From positions 102,072 to 166,071 of the forward strand of contig CAMJML010000007.1 of assembly GCA_946407015.1 (NCBI GenBank): 64,000 nucleotides of DNA. The letters run 5' to 3'. The translations under genes were made by a program, and so were the position numbers. This document shows, piece by piece, positions 1 through 8,600 of this stretch. The notes under the pieces are model-generated. The model worked only from the letters and a program-made list of their open reading frames with translations. It searched no databases and was not told the origin of the DNA. The stretch's first letter is position 1. Every line of letters starts with the position of its first letter. Source of the DNA: an uncultured Selenomonadales bacterium. GTDB taxonomy: Bacteria > Bacillota > Negativicutes > DSM-1736 > Dendrosporobacteraceae.

Positions 1-1154
1 CAATGAAGCGTTCTGAGTCAGAAAAAAGCTTGCACCGTATGGATACCGATTTATCGCCGAAAACAACGGCAAGCGTTTTTGCTATCATCGTTATCGGTTT
101 ATTAGGCACCTTTTATTCCTTTATTGCGGACGCCCAACTGGCTGCAGGGACGACCTGGCTTTTTGTTATTGCCGGTGTTGCTGTTGCGATCTTTATGGGT
201 TTCTTTGTGGCTGCTGCATGCGGTTACATGGCTGGGCTTATTGGTACGTCGGCGAGTCCCATTTCAGGGATCGGCATCTTGGGGATTATTATTTCTTCGC
301 TCGTGGTACTCGGAATTGGCTCAACCGTCAGTCTGTTTGACACAGAGGTGGGCAGTAAGTTTGCCATTGCACTGGCTATTTTCATGACCAGCGTTATTGT
401 CAGTATTGCTGCGATTTCCAATGATAACCTGCAGGATCTGAAAACCGGTTATCTGGTTGGCGCTACTCCTTGGAAGCAGCAGGTTGCATTATTGCTGGGG
501 TGTATCATAGGAGCTTTTGCCATTGCGCCTGTATTAAATTTATTATATGAAGCCTATGGGTTTGTCGGAGCTATGCCGCGTGTTGGTATGGATGAGGGCC
601 AAGCCTTGTCCGCCCCGCAAGCAACATTGATGACGACAATAGCCAAAGGGATATTCAGTCATAATTTAGATTGGAATTATATTCTGTTTGGCGTAGGTGT
701 CGGTATTGTCATTATTTTTGTAGACTTACTACTCAAAAAGAATACGGCGAAATATTGCCTGCCACCGCTTGCAGTGGGTATGGGAATTTACTTGCCGCCT
801 ACTTTGGAAATGCCGCTGGTCATTGGCGCTGTTATGAGTTATTTTGTGTGCCGTTATCTGCATAAACGTGCGGTGCAACGGAGTCCGCAAAACACGGAAG
901 CCGATGTGGAAAGGTGCAACCGTCATGGAGTGCTGTTTGCATCAGGCCTTATTGTTGGCGAAAGCCTAATGGGGGTTATCATCGCCATTATTATCGTATT
1001 TTCCGTATCTGCCGGTGGCAGTGATTCACCGCTGGCTCTTGTTGGCAAAGAATTTGGCCCTACTGCGGATTGGCTTGGTCTTTGCGTATTTATTGCGATG
1101 ATTGCAATGTTTATTTATCGCATTGTTCATGTAAAGTCTGAAACCAATTCCTAA
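1..1154 (+). CDS. OPT family oligopeptide transporter, C-terminal part (5' truncated by window edge)
   Basis: Inner-membrane transporter of the OPT family (proton-coupled uptake of oligopeptides or metal-chelate-like substrates in known members). The visible 383 residues hold many long hydrophobic segments and the family-like stretch GYMAGLIGTSASPISGIGI at about residues 74-92. The protein ends naturally in IYRIVHVKSETNS. OPT proteins are usually about 600-680 residues, so roughly the first 40% lies before the window. The frame is open to base 1, so the first ATG seen at position 3 is probably internal. A terminator hairpin follows. The substrate cannot be told from sequence. Confidence 0.85.
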   Translation, partial: MKRSESEKSLHRMDTDLSPKTTASVFAIIVIGLLGTFYSFIADAQLAAGTTWLFVIAGVAVAIFMGFFVAAACGYMAGLIGTSASPISGIGILGIIISSLVVLGIGSTVSLFDTEVGSKFAIALAIFMTSVIVSIAAISNDNLQDLKTGYLVGATPWKQQVALLLGCIIGAFAIAPVLNLLYEAYGFVGAMPRVGMDEGQALSAPQATLMTTIAKGIFSHNLDWNYILFGVGVGIVIIFVDLLLKKNTAKYCLPPLAVGMGIYLPPTLEMPLVIGAVMSYFVCRYLHKRAVQRSPQNTEADVERCNRHGVLFASGLIVGESLMGVIIAIIIVFSVSAGGSDSPLALVGKEFGPTADWLGLCVFIAMIAMFIYRIVHVKSETNS

Positions 1155-1189
1155 AGTAATCTATAGATTATCATAAGCAAACGATAAGA

Positions 1190-1240
1190 GTTCCAGTGAT
1201 TAGCCTGCTGTCGGCAGGTGGTCGCTGGAACTTATTTTTG
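1190..1240 (+). terminator. Rho-independent terminator after the OPT transporter
   Basis: Interrupted stem GTTCCAG...CTGGAAC (1190-1196 with 1225-1231) enclosing a GCCTGC/GGCAGG inner stem, followed by TTATTTTTG. Confidence 0.75.
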
Positions 1241-1417
1241 CTTTCGTGATGGTTTTTCAGGATTTTGATTGCTAAGCTGATTAGCGCTAATAATAGTTGC
1301 GAATGCTTTTCATTGGCAGTATACAATGGTAAGATAAAAGAATATATCAGTAAATAGAAACTAGTTCGTAAAAATAGATAGACATGAAAGAAAACCATGA
1401 GGAAGGACTAATGCCGA

Positions 1418-2230
1418 ATGAAGATTATTGATGCCCATATTCACTTTTGCCAGGATATCTATTTTGACCAGATCGCAGAGGCGGCGGGTCATGAAAATAC
1501 CAGCACGCATTTAAGGGAGCAATATCATCAGTATAATATTGTTCACGGGGTGGTCATGGGTAACCGGAGCCTGCAGCTAAGCCAACATGATTATCCAGAC
1601 TATCTGAGCTATTGTGTCGGATTGGACAGTACTTGTTTTAATGCCACTGAGGTGGCTCAACAAGCTTATTGGGTCGAACAACATTTGCAGAAAGAAAACT
1701 GTGTAGGCATTAAGCTGTATCCAGGCTATAATCACTTTTATGTTTATGACCCGGTGCTTGATCCGTTTTATCAATTGGCCCTGCAATATAAGAAACCGGT
1801 AGCCATTCATACCGGATTGACGGCCACCAGTCATGCTTTGTTGAAATACAGTCATCCGCTGACCTTGGATGAAGCCGCAGTACGCTACCCGCAGGTTCAA
1901 TTTGTCATGTGCCATATAGGGAATCCTTGGGTGGTAGATGCTGTTGCGGTTATGGAGAAAAATGAAAATGTAGCGGCAGACCTTTCCGGAATATTGGAAG
2001 GCCGGATCGCCAGCATGCCTGATTTCTTTACCAAAAAGCATAGCTATATGGGTTTCTTGACAGGCTGGCTCGAATATCTGGATCACTATGAACGCTTATT
2101 GTACGGGACAGATTGGCCATTGGCGAATATCGCTAATTATATTGATTTTGTCCGGCATATTATTCCGGAGAAGCATCATGAAAAGGTATTCTTTGACAAT
2201 GCAAACAGGATTTATGGTCTTGGTCTGTAG
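1418..2230 (+). CDS. Amidohydrolase family 2 (TIM-barrel metal-dependent hydrolase)
   Basis: Predicted cytosolic metal-dependent hydrolase or decarboxylase of the amidohydrolase_2 family, 270 aa. The metal-binding HxH is at the N-terminus (IDAHIHF, residues 4-10). A conserved His is present in VAIHTGL (about residue 130) and another in VMCHIGNPW, and the catalytic Asp is in YGTDWPL near residue 230. The start ATG lies 10 nt after GGAAGGA; another ATG at 1411 is closer but opens only a 6-codon frame (1411-1431). The gene stands alone between two terminators. The substrate is unknown. Confidence 0.8.
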   Translation: MKIIDAHIHFCQDIYFDQIAEAAGHENTSTHLREQYHQYNIVHGVVMGNRSLQLSQHDYPDYLSYCVGLDSTCFNATEVAQQAYWVEQHLQKENCVGIKLYPGYNHFYVYDPVLDPFYQLALQYKKPVAIHTGLTATSHALLKYSHPLTLDEAAVRYPQVQFVMCHIGNPWVVDAVAVMEKNENVAADLSGILEGRIASMPDFFTKKHSYMGFLTGWLEYLDHYERLLYGTDWPLANIANYIDFVRHIIPEKHHEKVFFDNANRIYGLGL

Positions 2231-2257
2231 CAAGCCATGGATAATAAATACTTAAAC

Positions 2258-2295
2258 AAAACAACCTTAGTCAACATGTGGACTAAGGTTGTTTT
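2258..2295. terminator. Bidirectional terminator between convergent genes
   Basis: Perfect 15-bp stem AAAACAACCTTAGTC / GACTAAGGTTGTTTT around an 8-nt loop, giving a T-run on either strand. It serves the amidohydrolase (+) and the emrB-like gene (-). Confidence 0.85.
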
Positions 2296-2359
2296 GGCTA
2301 TAAAGTGTTGTGGCAAGAACGCCGCTGTAGATAGTGAATGCCACACCAGATTTCGTATT

Positions 2360-3922
2360 TTAATGGGATGCAGTGGGAACCTCCTTCTTGGGAGGTCGGT
2401 TATCCGGCATAAACAGGGCTGCGATTCCCAGCACAACCAACAAAATGGCTACAAAGTGGTAAGCATCCCGGAAAGCCAGTATGCTTGCCTGATGCAGCAG
2501 TTCCTGATAAATTTTTCCAAAAGCCGCCGTAGGAGCTAGTGAGGCTGGTACTCCTAAATTCGTTATTACCTGCGTATAGTGTTCCAGTGCATAACGGTAG
2601 CCGGCATCCGCTGTTGTCAAATGTTGCACCAGATAGGATTGCTCAATTTGCTGACTGTGAATCAGCTTATTGGTTACCAGTGCAATGCCAATACTGCCAC
2701 CAAGGTTTCGTGTGAGAGAAATAATTGCCGAAGCATTGCTGCTGTGCTGCGGCGGAATTTTCGAAAATGCCAACGTACTAGCAGGAACAAATAAAAAGGG
2801 CAATCCGAGAGTTTGTAAAATACGTACCAAAACGAATGTTGTATAGTCGGTCTGAGGCGTGATCAGGCCGGTAGCCCACATGCCAAGGGCATTCATCAGC
2901 ATGCCAAAGGAAATTAAATACTTCGCTGGGACTCGATTAACAAGTCTGCCGACGACCGGCATCATAAAGAGAACTACGATCCCGGCCGGCGAGAGGAGAA
3001 GGCCGGACAAGGTGGCATCATAGCCAAAGTTGGTCTGAACCATCATGGGCAGCAGCGTGGTGCTGCCATACAAAGCGAACCCAACAAAAAACATCATAAT
3101 GCAAGGCATGCTGAAGCTGGGGATTTTAAAGAGTTTTAATTCGACAACAGGATGCTTTTGCTGCAGCAGCCAATAGATGGCCAATATCAGACTGATGACC
3201 GATATAACGGCAAATAATATGATAAAGGAACTGTCAAACCAATCCTCTTGCTGCCCTTTGTCTAAAACAATCTGCAGCGTTCCAAGCCCGAGGGCGATTA
3301 GACCAAGGCCAATATAATCGATGGAGCCGACATCTTTTTTTTGTGCACTTGGCGGGTCTTGCACCAGTGTTTTTACCAGAAAAGCGGCTAAGAGGCCAAC
3401 AGGTACGTTCATAAAAAATATCCAGCGCCAGTTATAATTATCGGTAATATAGCCGCCCAGCGTTGGCCCTAGAATGGGGGCCAATACGGTTGTGATACCG
3501 GTGATAGCAAAGGCCATTCCCAACTTTTCAGGAGGAAAACTGTCTTTAATAATCGCCTGTTGAGCCGGCTGCAGGCCGCCCCCGGCCAAGCCTTGTAGTA
3601 ATCTGAAGATAATGAGCATCGGCAGGGAGGTCGAAACTCCGCACATGAACGAAGTAAAAGTAAAGCCAATAATGCAAAAGATGAAGAAGTTCTTTCGTCC
3701 CATAAGCCCGGATAACCAGCCAGACAAGGGTAAAACAATGCCATTGGACACCAGATAGGAGGTCAGAACCCAAGTGCTTTCCTCGGAACTGGCTCCAAGA
3801 GAGCCGGCAATATGGGAAAGGGCAACATTGGCAATTGTTGTGTCAAGCACTTCCATGAAAGCTGCCAGGCTCACGGCAATTGATACCAATATTGGGCTTA
3901 CTGGTTTTGGCGATGCGATCAT
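2360..3922 (-). CDS. EmrB/QacA-type (DHA2) 14-TM multidrug efflux transporter
   Basis: Proton-driven drug exporter of the major facilitator superfamily, DHA2 family, 520 aa with about 14 hydrophobic segments. It has the N-terminal FMEVLDTTIANVALSHIAG motif typical of EmrB/QacA, the loop motif LSGLMGRKNFF, and the antiporter motif C-like GPTLGGYI. Its start overlaps the stop of the upstream HlyD/EmrA-like gene by 4 nt (ATGA), which indicates translational coupling. It is the last gene of a tetR-emrA-emrB operon, so expression is probably controlled by the TetR repressor. The drug range cannot be predicted. Confidence 0.93.
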   Translation of the reverse strand: MIASPKPVSPILVSIAVSLAAFMEVLDTTIANVALSHIAGSLGASSEESTWVLTSYLVSNGIVLPLSGWLSGLMGRKNFFIFCIIGFTFTSFMCGVSTSLPMLIIFRLLQGLAGGGLQPAQQAIIKDSFPPEKLGMAFAITGITTVLAPILGPTLGGYITDNYNWRWIFFMNVPVGLLAAFLVKTLVQDPPSAQKKDVGSIDYIGLGLIALGLGTLQIVLDKGQQEDWFDSSFIILFAVISVISLILAIYWLLQQKHPVVELKLFKIPSFSMPCIMMFFVGFALYGSTTLLPMMVQTNFGYDATLSGLLLSPAGIVVLFMMPVVGRLVNRVPAKYLISFGMLMNALGMWATGLITPQTDYTTFVLVRILQTLGLPFLFVPASTLAFSKIPPQHSSNASAIISLTRNLGGSIGIALVTNKLIHSQQIEQSYLVQHLTTADAGYRYALEHYTQVITNLGVPASLAPTAAFGKIYQELLHQASILAFRDAYHFVAILLVVLGIAALFMPDNRPPKKEVPTASH

Positions 3923-4971
3923 AGTGCTGTTCCTGTGCTGGTATATACCGTGGGGATAACCGACATTCCGGGTCCTAATGGAAGTGCCGCATCCGGAGGG
4001 GCGTCAAAGACGATTTTTACCGGAACACGTTGTACGGTTTTAACAAAATTGCCGGTAGCGTTTTCTGCTGGAAAAAGAGAAAAATGAGAGCCGGTTCCTG
4101 CTTGAAAACTATCGACTTTACCGCTAAGTTTTACGCTGGGGAAGGCATCAATGCGAATCGATACAGGTTGGCCGGTGCGCATATGATCCAGCTGGGTTTC
4201 CTTAAAATTAGCCACAACCCATAGCTCTGTTCCAACGAGTGTCGCAAGCTGCTGACCTGTCTGGACATAGTTGCCGATTTCCACGCTGCGTTTCGTAATC
4301 CGGCCATCTATCGCAGCAATGACTTTGGTATTGGCCAGATCGGTTTCAGCTTGTGCTAAATCGGCTTCAGCCTGCCTTACCTGAGCCAAAAGCTGATCGC
4401 CGGTGTCTTTGGCTGCTGCAATGATGCTCGGGGCTGTCTGGGCTGAGCGGAGATCGGCCAGCAGTTTATCCAAAGCGGAACGGTCTGCTTTTTCAGTAGC
4501 AATAGCCTGATCCAACTGTTGCCGGGAGCAGGCCCCGTCATTGAACAAGCTTTCCATCCGCTGTCTGTCAGCCAGTGATTTTTCCCAGGTAGCCTGAGCC
4601 GATGCTACTTGAGCCGCCGATGCATCGATATTGGATGATGCGGAAACCGTAGTTGTTGCCAGGTTATTGTGAGAAGCGTTGGCGGCCGCTTTAGCTGCCA
4701 ATAAGGCAGCTTTGGCCCGGTCGCGGCGAATGATGTAATCTGTTGGATCGATCTCCAGAAGGATATCCCCGGCTTTAACCAGTTGATTGTCTTGTATATA
4801 CAGGGCTTTTACATAACCTTGCACTTTCGGACTGATGGTGACTGTACGTCCTTCAATCGTCGCATTATCGGTTGATATTTCACCGCGATGATAAAAATAA
4901 TAGCCTCCCACGCCAGCAATAATAAGCAATAGGGCAGTAATCAGTTTCATGAATTTTGCTGGAATTTTCAT
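3919..4971 (-). CDS. HlyD/EmrA-type membrane fusion protein
   Basis: Periplasmic adaptor (membrane fusion protein) that links the EmrB-like pump to an outer channel, about 350 aa. It has one N-terminal membrane anchor (LITALLLIIAGVGGYYFY), a split biotinyl-lipoyl domain (GYVKALYIQDNQLVKAGDIL near residue 60 and VIAAIDGRITKRSVEIGNYV near 220), and an Ala/Gln-rich alpha-helical hairpin between them. The ATG at 4971 is preferred over the ATG at 4989 because AAAGGGAG lies just before it. The adaptor suggests a diderm envelope, which fits Negativicutes, but such proteins also occur in monoderms. Confidence 0.9.
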   Translation of the reverse strand: MKIPAKFMKLITALLLIIAGVGGYYFYHRGEISTDNATIEGRTVTISPKVQGYVKALYIQDNQLVKAGDILLEIDPTDYIIRRDRAKAALLAAKAAANASHNNLATTTVSASSNIDASAAQVASAQATWEKSLADRQRMESLFNDGACSRQQLDQAIATEKADRSALDKLLADLRSAQTAPSIIAAAKDTGDQLLAQVRQAEADLAQAETDLANTKVIAAIDGRITKRSVEIGNYVQTGQQLATLVGTELWVVANFKETQLDHMRTGQPVSIRIDAFPSVKLSGKVDSFQAGTGSHFSLFPAENATGNFVKTVQRVPVKIVFDAPPDAALPLGPGMSVIPTVYTSTGTAL

Positions 4972-5047
4972 AAAGAATCTCCCTTTCATTAAGATTTATA
5001 AAAGAAAAATTTATAAAAGCAGCTAGGGCACCGCTCATAGAGAAAAA

Positions 5048-5671
5048 TTATGTAGTTCCCTGTTTGGCCGTTGAGTTCATAACACCATACAAATAAACAC
5101 GAAAGGCATGAGCGACATATTCGGATTCGTTATCAGCTTGCTCTGGCAGCGGAAAAATTTTATAAACAAGTGGTTTGGCAATGAAATAAAAGTTTAAAAT
5201 ACCAACAAGTGAAACCGCTGAATAGGTAACATTCAGGTCTTTCCTGAATGAGCCTTCGGCAATTCCTTCCCGTAACGTGGTATCAATAAACTGGTATACT
5301 TGCGAAAGATGGTTTTCAATAATCGGTCTGCCGTATTCAGTAGGATTGGTTACTTCACTGTATATAAAACGGGATAAAAACGGCCGTTGCGCGTGGATAT
5401 ACGCAATCTGATCCGCGTACAGAGTGAGCCGTGCAATGGGCGATTCTGAGATATGGTGTTGTACTTCTTTTAACGCCTGCAGTACCGGAGCAAGTTGGTC
5501 TTTCAAGATGGCTTCGTAAAGGCCTTCTTTGCCATTAAAATAGTAAGAAATAGCCGATATGTTGATTTTGGCGGCTATTGTCAACTCGCGAACAGATACA
5601 GCTGAAAATCCTTTTGTCGCAAATAGTTCTGTTGCAACCTCTAGCAATTTTGCTCTAGTCTTATTTTCCAT
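5048..5671 (-). CDS. TetR family transcriptional repressor of the efflux operon
   Basis: DNA-binding repressor, 207 aa. The N-terminal TetR helix-turn-helix is clear: LLEVATELFATKGFSAVSVR followed by INISAISYYFNGKEGLYEAI (about residues 9-55). The C-terminal two thirds is the ligand-binding helical domain. It is the first gene of the tetR-emrA-emrB operon, 76 bp before the adaptor gene. A near-perfect 16-bp palindrome lies just downstream of its -10 box, so it probably represses itself and the pump until a drug-like ligand binds. The inducer is unknown. Confidence 0.92.
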   Translation of the reverse strand: MENKTRAKLLEVATELFATKGFSAVSVRELTIAAKINISAISYYFNGKEGLYEAILKDQLAPVLQALKEVQHHISESPIARLTLYADQIAYIHAQRPFLSRFIYSEVTNPTEYGRPIIENHLSQVYQFIDTTLREGIAEGSFRKDLNVTYSAVSLVGILNFYFIAKPLVYKIFPLPEQADNESEYVAHAFRVYLYGVMNSTAKQGTT

Positions 5672-5698
5672 AACACCATCCTCTTAAAAAAATAATTC

Positions 5699-5749
5699 AA
5701 ACAATCGTTTGTTTAAATTGAGTGTAACATGCTTGTTATAATCTGTCAA
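5699..5749 (-). promoter_or_regulatory. Promoter and TetR operator of the tetR-emrAB operon
   Basis: On the minus strand, -35 TTGACA (5744-5749), a 17-bp spacer and -10 TACACT (5721-5726). Immediately downstream, over the expected start site, lies the imperfect palindrome AAACAAACGATTGTTT (5699-5714; 14 of 16 positions symmetric), a typical TetR-family operator. Confidence 0.75.
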
Positions 5750-6016
5750 TTTTCTTCTGATTTCTACCTGAATGCTCAAATGCTGTATTAGCAGGGAGGG
5801 AGAAAACAATGCATTGAATACTTTCAGGAGGATTGGTTATTTTTATCTTGCTTAAATTCTCTTTGCTTCAGCAGTGGGGGGATGGTTTCCCGTGTGGCTG
5901 GGTGGTATTGCCGCAGGCAGTAACAATGTTAACGCAAATTTTACATCTTACTAATATAGACGCGGGTCTACTATGCTATATTCAAAGTAATACAAGTGCT
6001 GAAAGGACGGTTGATC
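5750..6016. other. Intergenic stretch with no supported gene
   Basis: Lies between the tetR promoter and the Nudix gene. It has two strong Shine-Dalgarno-like sequences (GGGAGGGAG before 5802 and CAGGAGG at 5825-5831), each followed only by very short frames. One 31-codon frame ending near 5954 reads AVGGWFPVWLGGIAAGSNN, hydrophobic and without an in-frame start. It may be the remains of a small gene; I cannot identify it. Confidence 0.3.
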
Positions 6017-6508
6017 TTGGTGAAAATTAGCGCCGGTCTTCTCATGTATAGATGGAACCATACTGATTTTGAATTGCTATTGTGTCATCCCAGTGGACCG
6101 CTTTATGAACATAAAGACAATGGGTATTGGGGGATTCCCAAAGGGCAAGTAGAAGCAAATGAGACGATATTAGAAGCTGCATTTCGTGAATTTAGCGAGG
6201 AAACCGGCCTTCAAGTCACAGCGCATGAGTTAATACCTCTCGGGAGAATTATGGAGAGGAAGGGGAAAGCCGTCTACGCCTGGGCTTTTGAGGGCGAATG
6301 TAATACAAGCCTGCCTGTGCAAAGCAATCTCTTTGAAATGGAGTGGCCGCCGCGATCAGGTAAACTACAATCCTTTCCGGAGGTTGATCGACTGGCCTTC
6401 TATACACCGGATAAGGCTTTCTGTAAAATTGAGCAAGTGCAAAAACAGTTTATTGAGCGCTTGGAAAAACAGCTCAATGTAGGCAAACCGTTTAAAGCCG
6501 CCTTATAG
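6017..6508 (+). CDS. Nudix hydrolase
   Basis: Small pyrophosphohydrolase acting on nucleoside diphosphates linked to another group (house-cleaning or nucleotide metabolism); the substrate is not predictable. The complete Nudix box G-x5-E-x7-RE-x2-EE-x-G is present (GQVEANE ... REFSEETGL). WGIPKGQ precedes it as in the NTP-PPase/Ap4A-like branch. The TTG at 6017 is preferred because AAAGGA (6002-6007) ends 9 nt before it; the GTG at 6020 is nearly as good, and the GTG at 5996 lies before the ribosome-binding site. About 163 aa, complete. Confidence 0.85.
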   Translation: MVKISAGLLMYRWNHTDFELLLCHPSGPLYEHKDNGYWGIPKGQVEANETILEAAFREFSEETGLQVTAHELIPLGRIMERKGKAVYAWAFEGECNTSLPVQSNLFEMEWPPRSGKLQSFPEVDRLAFYTPDKAFCKIEQVQKQFIERLEKQLNVGKPFKAAL

Positions 6509-6555
6509 CACACCGGTTATAGCTGCTTCGGCTTTGCTCAAAAACTGCATTCAAT

Positions 6556-6596
6556 ACAAAGAAAAGATATAGGCTTAGCCTATATCTTTTCTTTGT
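6556..6596. terminator. Long perfect hairpin between convergent Nudix and RAYT genes
   Basis: A 19-bp perfect stem (ACAAAGAAAAGATATAGGC and its complement) with a 3-nt loop, AT-rich outer part on both strands. Likely a bidirectional terminator. It directly abuts the REP-like hairpin at 6595. Confidence 0.65.
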
Positions 6597-6621
6597 GTCA
6601 CGGGGACGGTTCCAGTGACAC
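6595..6621. repeat. REP-like palindrome, copy 1
   Basis: GTGTCAC - GGGGACGGTTCCA - GTGACAC: a perfect 7-bp stem around a core GGGGACGGTTCC. The same core occurs inverted at 8527-8554. This copy overlaps the 3' end of the RAYT gene: read on the minus strand it encodes the last residues VSLEPSP and the TGA stop. Cores of this kind are common near RAYT transposases in Firmicutes. Confidence 0.75.
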
Positions 6622-7395
6622 CGCAATTTTTCTCACTTTCTCCCGGTTGATACCCAGCAGTTCGGCGATCTGCCTGCAGGAACTTTTGCTTTGGGAAAGC
6701 AGGAGTTGGATTAACTCGACCACGATAGGGAAATGATCCTGTTTTCGCAAGTCTTCGATTCGCATAGAATGACTTTGTAAAAAATGTGCTAAGAGTGCTT
6801 TGGCATTTGCGCCCCTTTCGTCATCAGTGTCTAGAAAAAAGCCTTGTGGGTTGTCTGCCAAATGAAATTCACAGAATTGTTGTATGGCACTCTTCCTATT
6901 AGAAGAGAATTGGCACAGGATGTCTTCCATTTCAGGAAGCAGCGGAAAGCCTTCCGCATAGCCGGTATAGGCGGGATAACTGCTCCAAGGATAGTTGCTT
7001 GTTGGATTTTGTTTGGGGCCGAAGGGATTTTTATGTATATATCGTATCACGTTGAGCAAATAAGCTTCGTCCTCAATAGCCTCACTGCGAAAACGGTCTT
7101 GAAAAACGTGGCCAACCCGATTGTACTTTTTATTGAAATATGCTGCGTAGGTTATCCCGATTCTTTTCATGAACCGTTCTAATGGCTGCTCAATTGCATG
7201 AATCAGCATATGAATATGATTATCCATAATGCAATAGGCATAAAGTCGGAGAGAGGCTCCATCTTTCTTTGCGAGCATGATATTTAAAAACTTTTCCTTA
7301 TCCTCATGGTCCAGGAAGACCGGCTTTAGTTCATTGCCGCGCATCATAACATGATATATTCCAGTTGAGCTTTTATATCTTGCTTGTCTAGCCAC
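6598..7395 (-). CDS. REP-associated tyrosine transposase (RAYT, Y1_Tnp/IS200-like)
   Basis: Single-strand DNA transposase-like HUH enzyme that in known systems acts on REP hairpins. 265 aa. The Y1 domain spans about residues 1-140: GIYHVMMRGNE near the start, the HUH metal-binding motif HIHMLIH at about residues 61-67, and VGHVFQDRFRSEAIEDEAYL, then a Tyr in IRYIHKNPF as the likely nucleophile region. A helix-turn-helix-like C-terminal part (SCRQIAELLGINREKVRKI) resembles the Chr/DnaA-like tail found in Firmicute RAYTs. The final codons and stop lie inside a REP-like hairpin. It appears intact. Confidence 0.9.
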   Translation of the reverse strand: MARQARYKSSTGIYHVMMRGNELKPVFLDHEDKEKFLNIMLAKKDGASLRLYAYCIMDNHIHMLIHAIEQPLERFMKRIGITYAAYFNKKYNRVGHVFQDRFRSEAIEDEAYLLNVIRYIHKNPFGPKQNPTSNYPWSSYPAYTGYAEGFPLLPEMEDILCQFSSNRKSAIQQFCEFHLADNPQGFFLDTDDERGANAKALLAHFLQSHSMRIEDLRKQDHFPIVVELIQLLLSQSKSSCRQIAELLGINREKVRKIAVSLEPSP

Positions 7396-7432
7396 TTTAT
7401 TACCCCACTTATTTAACCTGATTATCGTGTTA

Positions 7433-7481
7433 GTTGAGCCGTCTCTTCGGCAATGTTTTTAAACCAGAGAGACGGCTCAAC
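7433..7481. repeat. Inverted repeat, possible terminator
   Basis: Perfect 14-bp arms GTTGAGCCGTCTCT / AGAGACGGCTCAAC with a 21-nt loop, between the 3' end of the secreted-protein gene (-) and the start of the RAYT gene (-). There is no clear T-run on the minus strand, so a terminator role is uncertain. Confidence 0.5.
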
Positions 7482-7507
7482 GGGTATGGTATTATCTATT
7501 GGTTAAC

Positions 7508-8419
7508 TCAATTCGCTTCCACAGACTTTACTGTGTCACCGGAAAAATTAATTTTTTTATTGCCATAAATCCAAATGGAGTCATTCGCCTCTGTACGTTG
7601 CGGTTTACCCCAACTCAGCAGGACCTGACCTTTCGTCATACCTTCTTCGACATTGCCAGTTTCAATCTGGTACCACAAACTGTGAGACCAGCCAAGGCTT
7701 AATCGCGGATCTTCAGTAAACAAAACTTCTTGCCAAGGTGAGTTTTCGGTCCAGGAATTCACAGTAGTATTGGTCCAACTATAAGCAATCGGCAAAACGG
7801 CCTTTTCGCCATTAAATGAAACAACTAACCAAATGGGCTCCTGAGACTGATTGCCTGGATAAACATCAACAACCGTAACCGGGCTGCCAATTGGAATCGG
7901 AACGGATGCAGGGGTTTCATTTGAACCAGGGATATATAATCCTGTCAGTTTTCTAAGCTTTGGATAAATGGTTTTGCCTAAAAACTGCTTTTGGGCATTT
8001 GTTAAATCGGCTGTTAATACTAAGCCTTCCAGTTGCCCGCGCATGGTACGGCCAACTAATTTTTCACCGGTATCATTGACTGTCATATAGATGATATACT
8101 CTTGCTGATCCGGGCCAGCCGGATAGGGAACAACCTCTGTGACTGTAACCTGTTTTCCAGCATGTTGTTCATAGGGGATGCGCACCGATTGATCTCCCTC
8201 AAATCCCCGGGAAGCTTGGTCTACTGTAAAAATGTCGTATCCGGCAGATTGCTTATCGGCGGGCAAAGCAAGAAACGTGAAAGTGTGCCCTTTCCACTGA
8301 TCAGTGGTTAAGTTAATCGCAGGCGTTCCATTTGCAGATGCTGCCCAGGCGGGACCTACTGTTCCGAAGGCTATGAGTAAGCTCAGCATCAGCAGAATGC
8401 GCAAATTAGGTAGTTTCAT
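7508..8419 (-). CDS. Secreted protein of unknown function with a BamE/SmpA-like C-terminal motif
   Basis: 303 aa with a clear Sec signal peptide (MKLPNLRILLMLSLLIAFG ... AWA, cleavage near residue 27). Two related segments follow: GKQVTVTEVVPYPAGPDQQE (about 88-107) and GSPVTVVDVYPGNQSQEP (about 180-197), suggesting a duplicated beta-rich domain. The last 60 residues contain EEGMTKGQVLLSWGKPQRTE, like the short conserved G-M-x3-Q-V-x4-G-x-P motif of SmpA/OmlA/BamE domains, although this need not mean an outer-membrane role. I do not recognise a named family. The gene and the RAYT gene are bracketed by two inverted REP-like hairpins. The start has a good ribosome-binding site (AGGAGG). Confidence 0.7.
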   Translation of the reverse strand: MKLPNLRILLMLSLLIAFGTVGPAWAASANGTPAINLTTDQWKGHTFTFLALPADKQSAGYDIFTVDQASRGFEGDQSVRIPYEQHAGKQVTVTEVVPYPAGPDQQEYIIYMTVNDTGEKLVGRTMRGQLEGLVLTADLTNAQKQFLGKTIYPKLRKLTGLYIPGSNETPASVPIPIGSPVTVVDVYPGNQSQEPIWLVVSFNGEKAVLPIAYSWTNTTVNSWTENSPWQEVLFTEDPRLSLGWSHSLWYQIETGNVEEGMTKGQVLLSWGKPQRTEANDSIWIYGNKKINFSGDTVKSVEAN

Positions 8420-8526
8420 GACTTCCTCCTTTTTTAGTCTGTCGGTTATAGTATGAAGTCACTCTAGCATAGCTTATTAGCAAAGCTAGAGCATCACCGG
8501 GTTAATTGTAACATAGCCCTAAAAGA

Positions 8527-8554
8527 GTGTCAAAAGGAACCGTCCCCTTGACAC
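8527..8554. repeat. REP-like palindrome, copy 2 (inverted relative to copy 1)
   Basis: GTGTCAA - AAGGAACCGTCCCC - TTGACAC: a 7-bp stem around the core GGAACCGTCCCC, which is the reverse complement of the core at 6602-6613. It sits in the intergenic space about 1.9 kb from copy 1. Confidence 0.75.
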
Positions 8555-8600
8555 AACTATTAGCATTATACTCATAAAGTAATATTTTCTATTGAAAGAC

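Noticed and set aside
1577..2086. 169-codon minus-strand frame inside the amidohydrolase
   Set aside because: It lies wholly antisense to a well-supported enzyme gene and shows no domain.
5833..6030. 65-codon frame starting at TTG after CAGGAGG
   Set aside because: The start is only about 1 nt from the Shine-Dalgarno sequence and the frame runs over the Nudix ribosome-binding site; no similarity recognised.
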